A stretch of 11,866 bases of DNA from Kiritimatiellia bacterium (GTDB lineage: Bacteria > Verrucomicrobiota > Kiritimatiellia > RFP12 > DVOR01): the NCBI GenBank assembly GCA_900771325.1, contig CAAGNN010000002.1, positions 1 through 11,866 of the forward strand. Reading direction: 5' to 3'. This document shows, piece by piece, positions 5,906-11,866 of the stretch (positions within the stretch are counted from its first letter, which is position 1; each line of letters begins with the position of its first letter). The position numbers and the translations under genes are program-made. A model generated the notes under the pieces. The model saw only the letters and a program-made list of their open reading frames with translations, made no database searches and was not told where the DNA came from.

Positions 5906-7363
5906 TTAGAGCTCTTCGCTCGCGAAACCTTCGGAATAGTAGGACTTGGCCGTCGGTTTGGGCTTCTCTTCCTGCGGGGGAAGGGTCTGCTTGAGCTGGA
6001 CCGGCTCGGGGGCGGGCTTGGCGGCGGCGGCGGCAGCAGCCTGTTCGGCGGCCTTGCGCTCGGCGGGCGTGACCTTCGGAGCGGCAATCAGTTCCTTCAT
6101 CGTGGTGGCCAACTGGGCGCTCTTGGGCGACCAGGAGACAACGCAACCATAGACGGTCCGCCCGGAAAGCGGGTGCTTGCACTCCCAGGTGCGCGCCGTC
6201 GAGATGCCGCTGATTTCAATCTCCTCGGTGGCGGCCTCAATCTTCTTCTTGTAGGCGCTGGTGTCTTCCACGGTGATGCTGCCGTCTTCGTAGGCCTCGG
6301 CCGTTTCCGCCTCAAGGACGGTCTTGGAGACGGCGACGACTTCGCCAGCGAAGCTCGCAATCATCGCGCGGGCTTGCTCTTTGGCCCGCTCGCGGGCGCT
6401 TTCGGCGAAGAAGGCATCTTCCTTGGGGGCACCCACCTGCGCAAAGGCCACGAGGGTGACATTGCCGTTCTTGTCAAACATCGGCTTCACGCCGAAGACC
6501 GAGAGCAGGTCCTTGGACTTCTTCGGCAACTGCTTGGCAATCGACATCCGCCCTTCGCCCTGCTTGACGGACTGATGGGTGACGATCGAGGCGGCCATCT
6601 CCTGCATCAGGGGCGACCAGCGGACGATTACGCCAATCTGGCCGGCCTTACCCTTGTCCTTGGTGCCTTCGATGGTCTGGTAGCAGCTCAAGCCAGCGAT
6701 GGCCGAGGTGGCGCTCGACTTGATGAGCTTGGAGAAGGACTTGCTCTGCAGCAACTTCTTCTTGGCCTCTTCCACCTTCTGCGGCTCGTCCTTCTTCGGG
6801 TCGACACCTTCGGCGCGCAAAGCGTTGTCGAGCTTGGCGGCAATCAACTGCTTAATCTTCGTGGTCAAGGGGGTGTCGGGCAGACGTTCGGCAACAGCCT
6901 CTTCGTCGGCCTGCTGCTGACGCTCTTCAACGAACTGCAGATCCTGAGAGATCTTCGAGGCGATGAACTCGGCCATCTCCTGCTTGGCCAGCAGCATTGC
7001 CCGGTCAAAGGCAATCATACGAGAGTTGTTGTAGTTCGGGCTATCGACCGGGGCGGTAATCTCGGCGATGCCTTTCGCAATGAAGAAGGGCTTGCCATCG
7101 GGGCCCACGTTGTAGTTGTCCCATTCCTTATCCGTCAGAATCTCAGAGATGCGATCTTCAACGGAGAGCTTCTCCTCCACTTCGCCTGGCTCGACCTTGG
7201 TTTCGGCGGGGGTGCCTTGGACGACAATGGAGGCGGGGGCGGCCGGAGCGGCGGCAGGAGCCGGAGCGGCTTCGGGGGCGGGGGCCGGGGTGGCTTCCTG
7301 GGCGCGGGCCTGAAGGGCGGTAGCGGCCAGGGCGAGCACGGCGTAGTGCATCATTTTGTTCAT
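5906..7363 (-). CDS. Exported protein with two LPP20-like units, unknown function
   Basis: 485 aa. Residues 1-22 are a signal peptide ending ALQARAQ. Residues about 23-46 are an Ala/Pro linker. Two similar units follow: the first (about 92-257) has an ARGA-like helix (AFDRAMLLAKQEMAEFIASKIS) and ends AIAGLSCYQT with GVIVRWSP; the second (about 305-419) has ARERAKEQARAMIASFAGEVV and ends EISGISTART with GCVVSWSP. This helix-then-strand plan, with a WSP end in both, resembles LPP20/FlgP- and FlgT-N-type envelope domains. The C-terminus (430-470) is Ala/Pro/Lys-rich. The ATG at 7363 has AAAGGA at seven bases; an upstream in-frame extension to 7417 overlaps the preceding gene and lacks a site. 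It is 40 bases after that gene. A periplasmic or outer-membrane-associated role is inferred; it may match an existing uncharacterised domain family. Confidence 0.75.
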   Translation of the reverse strand: MNKMMHYAVLALAATALQARAQEATPAPAPEAAPAPAAAPAAPASIVVQGTPAETKVEPGEVEEKLSVEDRISEILTDKEWDNYNVGPDGKPFFIAKGIAEITAPVDSPNYNNSRMIAFDRAMLLAKQEMAEFIASKISQDLQFVEERQQQADEEAVAERLPDTPLTTKIKQLIAAKLDNALRAEGVDPKKDEPQKVEEAKKKLLQSKSFSKLIKSSATSAIAGLSCYQTIEGTKDKGKAGQIGVIVRWSPLMQEMAASIVTHQSVKQGEGRMSIAKQLPKKSKDLLSVFGVKPMFDKNGNVTLVAFAQVGAPKEDAFFAESARERAKEQARAMIASFAGEVVAVSKTVLEAETAEAYEDGSITVEDTSAYKKKIEAATEEIEISGISTARTWECKHPLSGRTVYGCVVSWSPKSAQLATTMKELIAAPKVTPAERKAAEQAAAAAAAKPAPEPVQLKQTLPPQEEKPKPTAKSYYSEGFASEEL

Positions 7364-7403
7364 ACTGTTTCCTTTCATAGGAAGGGTTGAATTGGAGTAA
7401 AAG

Positions 7404-8582
7404 TTATTGAGCGTCATCGAGCAGGGTGATGACCATCTTGTGGAAGGCCTCGTCGAGTGCCGGCTTGAGTTTGCCGAAGACGCGCTGCGAGACCTCTTCG
7501 GTCATCTGTGCAAGGGTCAACACGCGGCTATCCTTGGCGGCTCGCTGGGGCGGCAGGCTCATCAGCACGCGTTGCCCATCGCGCGAGCAGACTTCGACGC
7601 GGGCGGAGAGGACCACGCCCGGGGCACCGGTAATCGGGCTGGGGCGGAGGGTGTACTGGCCATCCACGGAAATGATGTAGTGGGCGGAGGCGAGGTCGCG
7701 CGTCAGGCGGACGCCCTTATCGAGGAAGTATTGCTCGAAGGCGTTGGCGAGGTCGGCATCGGAGGCCCGCAGATAGAAGACCGGGTTATCCAGGTGCTTG
7801 AAGTAGGCGCGGTAGTTCTCGTAGACCTTGCGCTTGGAGACCTTTGCGGCCACCACCACGCAGAACTGCTGTTCCTCGTGCGTCTCGCGGACCACGCGAT
7901 AGGTTTCCACCAGCCCCTGCGCGCTACTTGAGAGCTTGGCGGTCAGCTCCGTGCGTTCGTTGACGGAGACCTTGCCGACAATCATCGTGCCGACCACCTG
8001 GTCGACGGCCGAGGCGAGGGCGCGCTTTTCGGCGGTGGCGCGGTCTGCGCCATAGCCTGTGGCGATGACGGCCCCCTGCAGTTCGGCGGCTTGCGCCAAC
8101 GCGCGCTGCGCTTCGGCCACCTGCGGGCTGCGCTGGGCGGTGTAGACCACCACCTCCATACTGCCGTGCTCGTTGCGCCGCGCGCTCAAGGTCTGAATGC
8201 CGCCGAGGAAGGCCTTTGCTTCGCTCTGGCTACGCTTGGTGAAGAAGTTCTCCACCTCGGTGTTGCCTTGGCTAACGGAGGCGCGCTCTTCCATCGTGGT
8301 GGCCCCCGAGAAGGAGGTGCCGACGAAGGCCGAGATAGCGTGGACGGCGCCCAACCGTGCCGCTTCGCGCGCCTGATCGAGGTTCTCCCCCACCGGGACG
8401 CGCCCAATGCCGACCACGAAGACCCCGAGCTCGGGCGTGCTACCAGCCTGCACATCGGCCCCAGCCTCGCACATATTGCGGGCCAGTTCCACAATCGCGC
8501 TCGGCGGGGCGGCCAATGCCGTTGCGCACCAAGCCACCGCCAAGGCTCCGAGTGCCAGGCTCCGTAAGGATTTCGCCATCAT
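7404..8582 (-). CDS. Exported FlgT-N/LPP20-like protein
   Basis: 392 aa. Residues 1-25 are a signal peptide ending ATALAAP. The first unit (about 52-155) has DQAREAARLGAVHAISAFVG and ends in MEVVVYTAQ. The second (about 168-250) has the FlgT N-domain/LPP20 signature of a Gly-rich strand, an AEKRALASAVDQVVGT helix, SVNERTEL, a short helix QGLVETYRVV, and a final strand CVVVAAKVS. The third region (about 266-390) predicts a further alpha/beta domain (LANAFEQYFLDKGVRLT, then AHYIISVDGQY and VVLSARVEV), reminiscent of the CsgG/FlgT-middle fold. FlgT builds the outer-membrane H ring of Vibrio flagella, but no flagellar genes are in view. The ATG at 8582 follows GGAGG. The gap to the upstream CsgG-like gene is only 15 bases, so they are surely co-transcribed. 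Confidence 0.75.
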   Translation of the reverse strand: MMAKSLRSLALGALAVAWCATALAAPPSAIVELARNMCEAGADVQAGSTPELGVFVVGIGRVPVGENLDQAREAARLGAVHAISAFVGTSFSGATTMEERASVSQGNTEVENFFTKRSQSEAKAFLGGIQTLSARRNEHGSMEVVVYTAQRSPQVAEAQRALAQAAELQGAVIATGYGADRATAEKRALASAVDQVVGTMIVGKVSVNERTELTAKLSSSAQGLVETYRVVRETHEEQQFCVVVAAKVSKRKVYENYRAYFKHLDNPVFYLRASDADLANAFEQYFLDKGVRLTRDLASAHYIISVDGQYTLRPSPITGAPGVVLSARVEVCSRDGQRVLMSLPPQRAAKDSRVLTLAQMTEEVSQRVFGKLKPALDEAFHKMVITLLDDAQ

Positions 8583-8597
8583 TCTCTTCTCCTCCCC

Positions 8598-9437
8598 TTA
8601 GCGGCGCATATTGCGCAAGCGGTTCATATTGCTGGGTTTCGGCTTTGCGCGCTGGGGCTTTTCCGGGGCACGCACCACGCGCATCCCCTTGGCGAAGTCC
8701 TCGAGCATCGATTCGTCATCCGGCTCACAACGCGAATTACGGACACCCGGGGCAACCACAATCAAGTTGCCCACCGGCTCCTCCTCGCCCGTCAACACCT
8801 CCAGGCGGTCACCCTCCTTCACCTGCGCTTCGGTAAGGTTGACAAAGACATACTTGCGGTTGACGGAGACCACGCGGGCCGGGTCGACCACATCGATGAT
8901 GCCATTGCACGCCTTGGCCACCAGGTCCTGCACCACTTCACGCAAGGCTTCGGCGGAGAGTTCGTGCTGCTCTTGCTTGATCAGCGTTCCGGCGGAGGCC
9001 TCCCCATTCACCGTCTTGATGGCCACCACCTCGCCGCTCTCGCCATTGGCTAGGCGCAGCTGCATCTCCAACTTTTGGCGCTGGAAGGCCACTCCGTTAA
9101 CCAGATAACTCGACACGCTGCAGTTCATCACCGTGCCATAGATAATCCACTTACTCGAGCGCAACGCATTCGACTGCGGAGCCTCGCCATCGGTCATCTC
9201 GGCATCGCCGAGCTCCTGCTCTGCCACAAACTCCTTGAGCTGCTTACGCTCCAACAGCGTGAAGCGCCCGCTGTTGGCCAACGCATCACCCAAGCGCGTG
9301 CGGATATTCGCCACCACCTCGCTCGACACGCGCACGCCACTTTGGACCTCGAAATCCCGCAGCGTGACGGCGAACTTGGTCTGCCCCATCGCCACGGCTG
9401 CCAGCGCCAGTGCCCCAACCATCAACCAACTTCTCAT
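8598..9437 (-). CDS. CsgG-family exported protein with FlgT-C-like tail
   Basis: 279 aa. The signal peptide is about residues 1-18 and has no lipobox Cys, unlike curli CsgG, so the mature protein should be soluble or assembled by another route. Residues about 21-185 match the CsgG fold: FAVTLRDFE, a helix, then SGRFTLLERKQLKEFVAEQEL (LER is a family landmark), SKWIIYGTV, and LEMQLRLANGESGEVV. Residues about 190-255 resemble the SH3-like FlgT C-domain (VFVNLTEAQVKEGDRLEVL, then VGNLIVV). The end is basic (RNMRR). CsgG forms an outer-membrane export channel; other family members are periplasmic assembly factors, and which applies here is unknown. The ATG at 9437 has AAAGGAG at seven bases. Confidence 0.8.
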   Translation of the reverse strand: MRSWLMVGALALAAVAMGQTKFAVTLRDFEVQSGVRVSSEVVANIRTRLGDALANSGRFTLLERKQLKEFVAEQELGDAEMTDGEAPQSNALRSSKWIIYGTVMNCSVSSYLVNGVAFQRQKLEMQLRLANGESGEVVAIKTVNGEASAGTLIKQEQHELSAEALREVVQDLVAKACNGIIDVVDPARVVSVNRKYVFVNLTEAQVKEGDRLEVLTGEEEPVGNLIVVAPGVRNSRCEPDDESMLEDFAKGMRVVRAPEKPQRAKPKPSNMNRLRNMRR

Positions 9438-9470
9438 ACCTCGGCTCCTTTCGCCTAAACCACATCACCC

Positions 9471-9507
9471 AAAAGCCCAGCCGGGAAGGGCGCACCCTCC
9501 CGGCTGG
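9471..9507 (-). terminator. Terminator-like hairpin between lipoprotein gene and CsgG-like gene
   Basis: The arms CCAGCCGGGA (9477-9486) and TCCCGGCTGG (9498-9507) form a perfect 10-bp stem, extended by GGG/CCC past a one-base bulge, with loop CGCA. On the minus strand it follows the lipoprotein stop (9520) by 12 bases and is followed by GCTTTT, a short T-run. It probably acts as a partial terminator or 3'-end stabiliser, because no promoter is visible before the next gene. Confidence 0.7.
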
Positions 9508-9519
9508 TTCGCTTTGGCC

Positions 9520-10464
9520 TTACTCCAGGTCGTCACCCTCGCCTTCGCCAACCGATTCCGAGACGCGCGCGCAATGGCCCTTGAAGACCGGCGCATCCTT
9601 GTAGTTGGTCACCTCCACCCACGCCTTCTGGCCCTCGGCGCGAATCACCTCGCCGCTGCCCACGACAATCGGCTCAAGCCGCTTCTCGCCATCCGGCCCG
9701 GTGGTCTCCTCATTCGTGAAGAACTCCACCTTGGCCGCGCCCATCGTGTCGCTCTCCGGGGTGGCCTGATAGTTCTTGCCGAAGTTGACCAAGGCATACT
9801 GCCCGTCGCCGCGCGTCTGCATCACCTTACCTTCGGGCAACATCCGCGAAGCCACCACACGGGCAAACTTCTTGGCATTCACATTCGCGGCCGTCGTAAT
9901 GGCTGCACGGATATCCCCCTTGCCCGAAGAAATCGACGAGCGGAACTTCTTCACCAGCAACGGCTCGCGCGTCTCCAGGTCGATCAAGCGGAAGTCGCTC
10001 TCCACCTGCGCCCCGCGCGCCTTGTCGGCGTAAGCCGTCCGCTTCCACCCCTGCTTGGCGATGTAGACCACCGACGAATCGCTCACCAACGCCAACTGCG
10101 CCGCGCCCAGCTTCTGGGCGTTAAAGGCATCCTTCTCGCCCGAGAGCATCGCCTCGCCCGCCAGCGCCACGCCATTCTTGCGGTCCACCGTGTCGAACCA
10201 ACCCAGGTTCGTGAAGTTATTCGCCACGGCACTCTCCATCTGGCTCTTCAAGTGCTCATCGTAGCGCTTGTCGCTCAAGTGCGGGGTCACGCGCGAGATA
10301 ATGGCAATCTTATAGCGCTCGGTCGGCACCGGGGCCGTCACCGTCTTCACCTCCTGAAAGTCGCGAACCGTCTGCTTGACAGTCATCGGATCAACCGCCG
10401 AGCAGCCCGTCATCAACGCCAACCCGCCCAACAGGGCCAGGGAAAGTCCAACCATCTTCTTCAT
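9520..10464 (-). CDS. Lipoprotein with CsgG-like region, first gene of the envelope cassette
   Basis: 314 aa. A type II signal peptide with lipobox LMTGC puts the lipidated Cys at 21, followed by Ser, which favours outer-membrane sorting by the +2 rule of proteobacteria. Residues about 50-210 read like a CsgG-type fold: YKIAIISRV, a helix DEHLKSQMESAVANNF, WFDTVDR, a helix then AQLALVSD, a strand with DFRLIDLETREPL, and a helix to 209. Residues about 217-300 are beta-rich (QYALVNFGKNYQ, VEVTNYK) and could be a FlgT-C/SH3-like tail. The end is acidic (EGEGDDLE). The ATG at 10464 is used because GAGG lies at seven bases; the TTG just before it (10467) is a poorer start. It is preceded by a strong promoter with a G9 spacer. 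The CsgG relation is weaker than for the next gene. Confidence 0.75.
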   Translation of the reverse strand: MKKMVGLSLALLGGLALMTGCSAVDPMTVKQTVRDFQEVKTVTAPVPTERYKIAIISRVTPHLSDKRYDEHLKSQMESAVANNFTNLGWFDTVDRKNGVALAGEAMLSGEKDAFNAQKLGAAQLALVSDSSVVYIAKQGWKRTAYADKARGAQVESDFRLIDLETREPLLVKKFRSSISSGKGDIRAAITTAANVNAKKFARVVASRMLPEGKVMQTRGDGQYALVNFGKNYQATPESDTMGAAKVEFFTNEETTGPDGEKRLEPIVVGSGEVIRAEGQKAWVEVTNYKDAPVFKGHCARVSESVGEGEGDDLE

Positions 10465-10535
10465 CAAGAACCTCGCTTACAACGCTCCACCTGTCAATCC
10501 CTGCCCCGGGGGAGCCACCGGAACAAGCGCGAGTA

Positions 10536-10549
10536 GAGGAACTTTCCTC
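10536..10549 (-). other. Small hairpin at the 5' end of the envelope-cassette leader
   Basis: GAGGAA (10536-10541) and TTCCTC (10544-10549) form a short stem just downstream of the predicted transcript start (about 10556). It may stabilise the roughly 92-base leader; a chance palindrome is also possible. Confidence 0.35.
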
Positions 10550-10563
10550 AACTTCACATCGTC

Positions 10564-10592
10564 ATAATACCATCCCCCCCCCTTGATGTCAA
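10564..10592 (-). promoter_or_regulatory. Near-consensus sigma-70 promoter with a G9 tract in the spacer
   Basis: Minus-strand -35 TTGACA (10592-10587, perfect), spacer of exactly 17 bases (10586-10570), -10 TATTAT (10569-10564, 5/6). The spacer includes nine consecutive G (10582-10574). The predicted start is near 10556, about 92 bases before the lipoprotein ATG. A homopolymer here could vary spacer length by slipped-strand replication and switch promoter strength, as known for neisserial porA. Sequence evidence for the promoter is strong; the switching is inference. Confidence 0.8.
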
Positions 10593-10619
10593 GCCCCTTT
10601 CTGCGTCACCGAGGGCTGG

Positions 10620-11669
10620 TCAACCTTCGGTCGTGGCCAGTTGGCGGGCAAAGCCATTGAGCGTGAGGCACTGGGCGCGGGTAATGGGGCGCTTCTCGGG
10701 ATGATAAGGCCAGGGCGAAAGCATCAGGAGTCGGCCCGCTGCGCAGGCCTCGAAGTAGGCTTGCGGTGGCTTGTAGAGGGGCGGGAAGCCGTTCTTGAGG
10801 AGGACAACCAGGGGTAGTTGGGCCGCCAACGCGGCGCGGGCAATCTGCTTTTCGCCCGGGCTAATGCACGGCGAGATGATGACCGCCCCCTGGCGTGCCA
10901 GGGCCAGAAAGCGCTCCTGCTGCTGCGCCAACGCTTCGGGCGAAATGCTGCGCGAACATTGCAACGCCAAGCGCACAGACTGCTCGAGCAGGAAGTGATT
11001 GCCGATGGCCGAGAAGGTGCACCCGGCCAGGGGAAGATCGCGCACCACGCGGAAGAGCTCCGGATGGGCGCGCTTGATGGCCAGACGGCGGGGGTTGTCG
11101 CGCACATACGCGATGAGCCGCTCAAGCTGGCCGCGCTGGAAGAGGAGGCGGTCGTGATAACCTGGGGCCCAAAGGCGCCGCGGGAACCCGCCCTCCCCGC
11201 CGCAAGCGGCGGGGCACAGAACCGCTGATGGCCGAAGCTGGTCGCCGACCATTACGGGGCACCTCTGTTCGCAGGTGGGCAGCCTTGGGTCGGCGGTTTG
11301 CTCCGGCCGTAGGCGGTTCTGTGCCGTGGCGCTTGCGCCACGGAGGAATAGCGAAGTGCTGTGCGCCTTAAGGAAGCCCACAATCGCCCCGAGGGACTTC
11401 TGCTGCCTACGCCTGATAAAGAGAATGCCGTGGAAGTGGTCGGGCATCACCACGGCCTCAATGATTGAAACGCCTGGAAAGTGTGCGGGGATGTCGGCCC
11501 AGCACTGCGCCACAATCTCCCCAAAGGGGCTCTTGCGCACGGAGGGATTGGCCTCGCCCCCCACAAGCTGCCCGAAGAGCGGGGCTCGGCCCTCGGTGGT
11601 GAGCGTAACCATATAGATAGCACGCTGGCAGTAATCCCAGGTGTTGCACCGCTGAAGCATTCGATCCAT
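10620..11669 (-). CDS. REP-associated (Y1/HUH) transposase fused to a C-terminal Rossmann-like domain
   Basis: 349 aa from the ATG at 11669 (AGGTGAG upstream). Residues about 10-205 form a Y1 transposase domain of the IS200-like REP-associated type: MVTLTTEGRAPLFG, the metal-binding HFH in VMPDHFHGILF (His78, His80), LKAHSTSLF, then LWAPGYHDRLL (Tyr171 the likely nucleophile) and AYVRDNPRRLAIKR. Such enzymes cut and move single-stranded REP hairpins. Residues about 109-160 between the HUH and Tyr motifs are encoded by an inserted-looking inverted repeat. Residues about 220-349 are an added domain (GNHFLLEQ, CSRSISPEAL, AVIISPCISPGEK, PLVVLLKNGFPPLYKP, CAAGRLLMLSPW, TRAQCLTLN) resembling DprA/LOG-type Rossmann proteins. 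No mobile-element ends were found, so it may be a domesticated single copy. Confidence 0.78.
   Translation of the reverse strand: MDRMLQRCNTWDYCQRAIYMVTLTTEGRAPLFGQLVGGEANPSVRKSPFGEIVAQCWADIPAHFPGVSIIEAVVMPDHFHGILFIRRRQQKSLGAIVGFLKAHSTSLFLRGASATAQNRLRPEQTADPRLPTCEQRCPVMVGDQLRPSAVLCPAACGGEGGFPRRLWAPGYHDRLLFQRGQLERLIAYVRDNPRRLAIKRAHPELFRVVRDLPLAGCTFSAIGNHFLLEQSVRLALQCSRSISPEALAQQQERFLALARQGAVIISPCISPGEKQIARAALAAQLPLVVLLKNGFPPLYKPPQAYFEACAAGRLLMLSPWPYHPEKRPITRAQCLTLNGFARQLATTEG
11190..11206. repeat. Direct repeat copy 1 of a 17-base motif
   Basis: GCCCTCCCCGCCGCAAG, identical to 11707-11723 upstream of the same gene (24 bases with two mismatches if extended to 11186-11209 and 11703-11726). It is the head of the left REP-like unit. 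Confidence 0.8.
11192..11346. repeat. 155-bp imperfect inverted repeat inside the transposase gene (paired REP-like units)
   Basis: Arms 11192-11250 and 11288-11346 are reverse complements (about 45 of 59 positions). Each arm has CCTCC, a 20-base hairpin with a GC-AA-GC tip (11195-11214; 11324-11343), then CACAGAACCGC (11215-11225; 11313-11323), GGCCGRAGC and CGCCGACC. The two hairpin stems differ at three base pairs, all compensated on the other side. The loop of the whole element is about 37 bases. It keeps the transposase frame open. Confidence 0.85.
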
Positions 11670-11706
11670 TATCCTGCTCACCTTTCGCCCAAACGGTAGC
11701 ACACCT

Positions 11707-11723
11707 GCCCTCCCCGCCGCAAG
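11707..11723. repeat. Direct repeat copy 2 of a 17-base motif, upstream of the transposase
   Basis: GCCCTCCCCGCCGCAAG, exact copy of 11190-11206. Here the following stem is degenerate (GTGGGG in place of GCGGCGGGG), so it looks like a decayed REP-like unit about 40 bases before the transposase start. Confidence 0.75.
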
Positions 11724-11747
11724 TGGGGCCGCAGGGGTGGGGGCCCC

Positions 11748-11772
11748 GTAGGTGGGGGCTGCTCGCCCCCAC
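11748..11772 (+). repeat. GTAG-headed REP-like hairpin upstream of the transposase
   Basis: GTAG (11748-11751) is followed directly by a perfect 8-bp hairpin, GTGGGGGC and GCCCCCAC with loop TGCTC. A GTRG tetranucleotide next to a GC-rich hairpin is the described plan of REP sequences recognised by REP-associated transposases. It sits about 80 bases before the transposase ATG, where such repeats usually flank the gene. Confidence 0.65.
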
Positions 11773-11780
11773 ACCCCTCG

Positions 11781-11797
11781 GGAGCGCGGTGCGCTCC
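11781..11797. repeat. 7-bp hairpin in the transposase upstream region
   Basis: GGAGCGC, loop GGT, GCGCTCC: a perfect stem close to the REP-like hairpin. The region 11670-11866 holds no convincing gene, only GC-rich hairpins of this kind. Confidence 0.5.
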
Positions 11798-11866
11798 ACC
11801 CCGCCGCGAGCACCCTGCGGGCACTCGCTTGCAAGGCACGGCGGTGGCACACTCAGCACGCGCAGC

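Noticed and set aside
5141..7390. A 749-codon plus-strand open frame opposite two exported-protein genes
   Set aside because: It is a Gly/Arg/Leu-rich mirror of GC-rich coding sequence and spans two genes with signal peptides and ribosome sites on the other strand. It shows no recognisable domain.
7364..7417. 18-codon N-terminal extension of the 485-aa protein
   Set aside because: It would overlap the preceding gene and place residues before a clear signal peptide; the ATG at 7363 has AAAGGA at correct spacing.
9235..10536. A 433-codon plus-strand open frame
   Set aside because: It lies opposite the lipoprotein gene and part of the CsgG-like gene, crosses the terminator hairpin and has no domain signature.
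10606..10630. Hairpin at the end of the transposase gene as a terminator
   Set aside because: The 8-bp stem has a mismatch, overlaps the stop codon and has no T-run.
11670..11852. N-terminal extension of the transposase frame upstream of 11669
   Set aside because: The extra 61 codons run through REP-like hairpins, have no family similarity, and a proper ribosome site precedes the ATG at 11669.

Overview
This is a GC-rich bacterial window in which every supported gene lies on the minus strand, so transcription runs from high to low coordinates. No tRNA, rRNA or CRISPR array was seen. The type II topoisomerase B subunit has the Bacteroidota/PVC-type N-terminus, and several genes are Ala/Pro-rich envelope proteins without familiar names. 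I infer a Gram-negative-type bacterium, possibly of the PVC group (Lentisphaerota, Kiritimatiellota or Verrucomicrobiota). This is an inference from protein style, not a proven placement.

Layout in transcription order. (1) 11866-11670: non-coding, rich in hairpins, including a GTAG-headed REP-like hairpin. (2) 11669-10620: a REP-associated (Y1/HUH) transposase fused to a C-terminal Rossmann-like domain. A large imperfect inverted repeat of about 155 bp lies inside its reading frame. (3) 10592-10564: a near-consensus sigma-70 promoter (TTGACA, 17 bp, TATTAT) whose spacer contains nine consecutive G, a plausible phase-variation switch. (4) 10464-5279: an envelope cassette of a lipoprotein with CsgG-like features, a CsgG-like protein with a FlgT-C-like tail, a protein with FlgT-N/LPP20-like repeats, a second protein with a duplicated LPP20-like unit, and a small exported protein with a Pro/Ala/Glu tail. 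A terminator-like hairpin separates the lipoprotein gene from the other four. (5) 5173-2735: pyrH, frr and a single-pass membrane protein with repeated TIKL/RIEL motifs, driven by a TATAAT promoter and closed by a good intrinsic terminator. (6) 2644-1811: a C4 zinc-ribbon protein fused to a PTS EIIA type 2 domain. (7) 1806-1584: a spacer with heptamer-containing inverted repeats. (8) 1583 to the window edge: a ParE/GyrB-type topoisomerase subunit, truncated by the window.

Housekeeping functions (UMP kinase, ribosome recycling, topoisomerase) are interleaved with unfamiliar envelope and regulatory genes. The most unusual part is the five-gene cassette. Its domains resemble the FlgO/FlgP/FlgT flagellar outer-membrane ring proteins and the CsgG secretion channel, but no flagellar or curli genes are in view, and its promoter looks phase-variable. 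The second is the transposase with its internal structured repeat, whose two arms differ in their hairpin stems only by base-pair-preserving changes.
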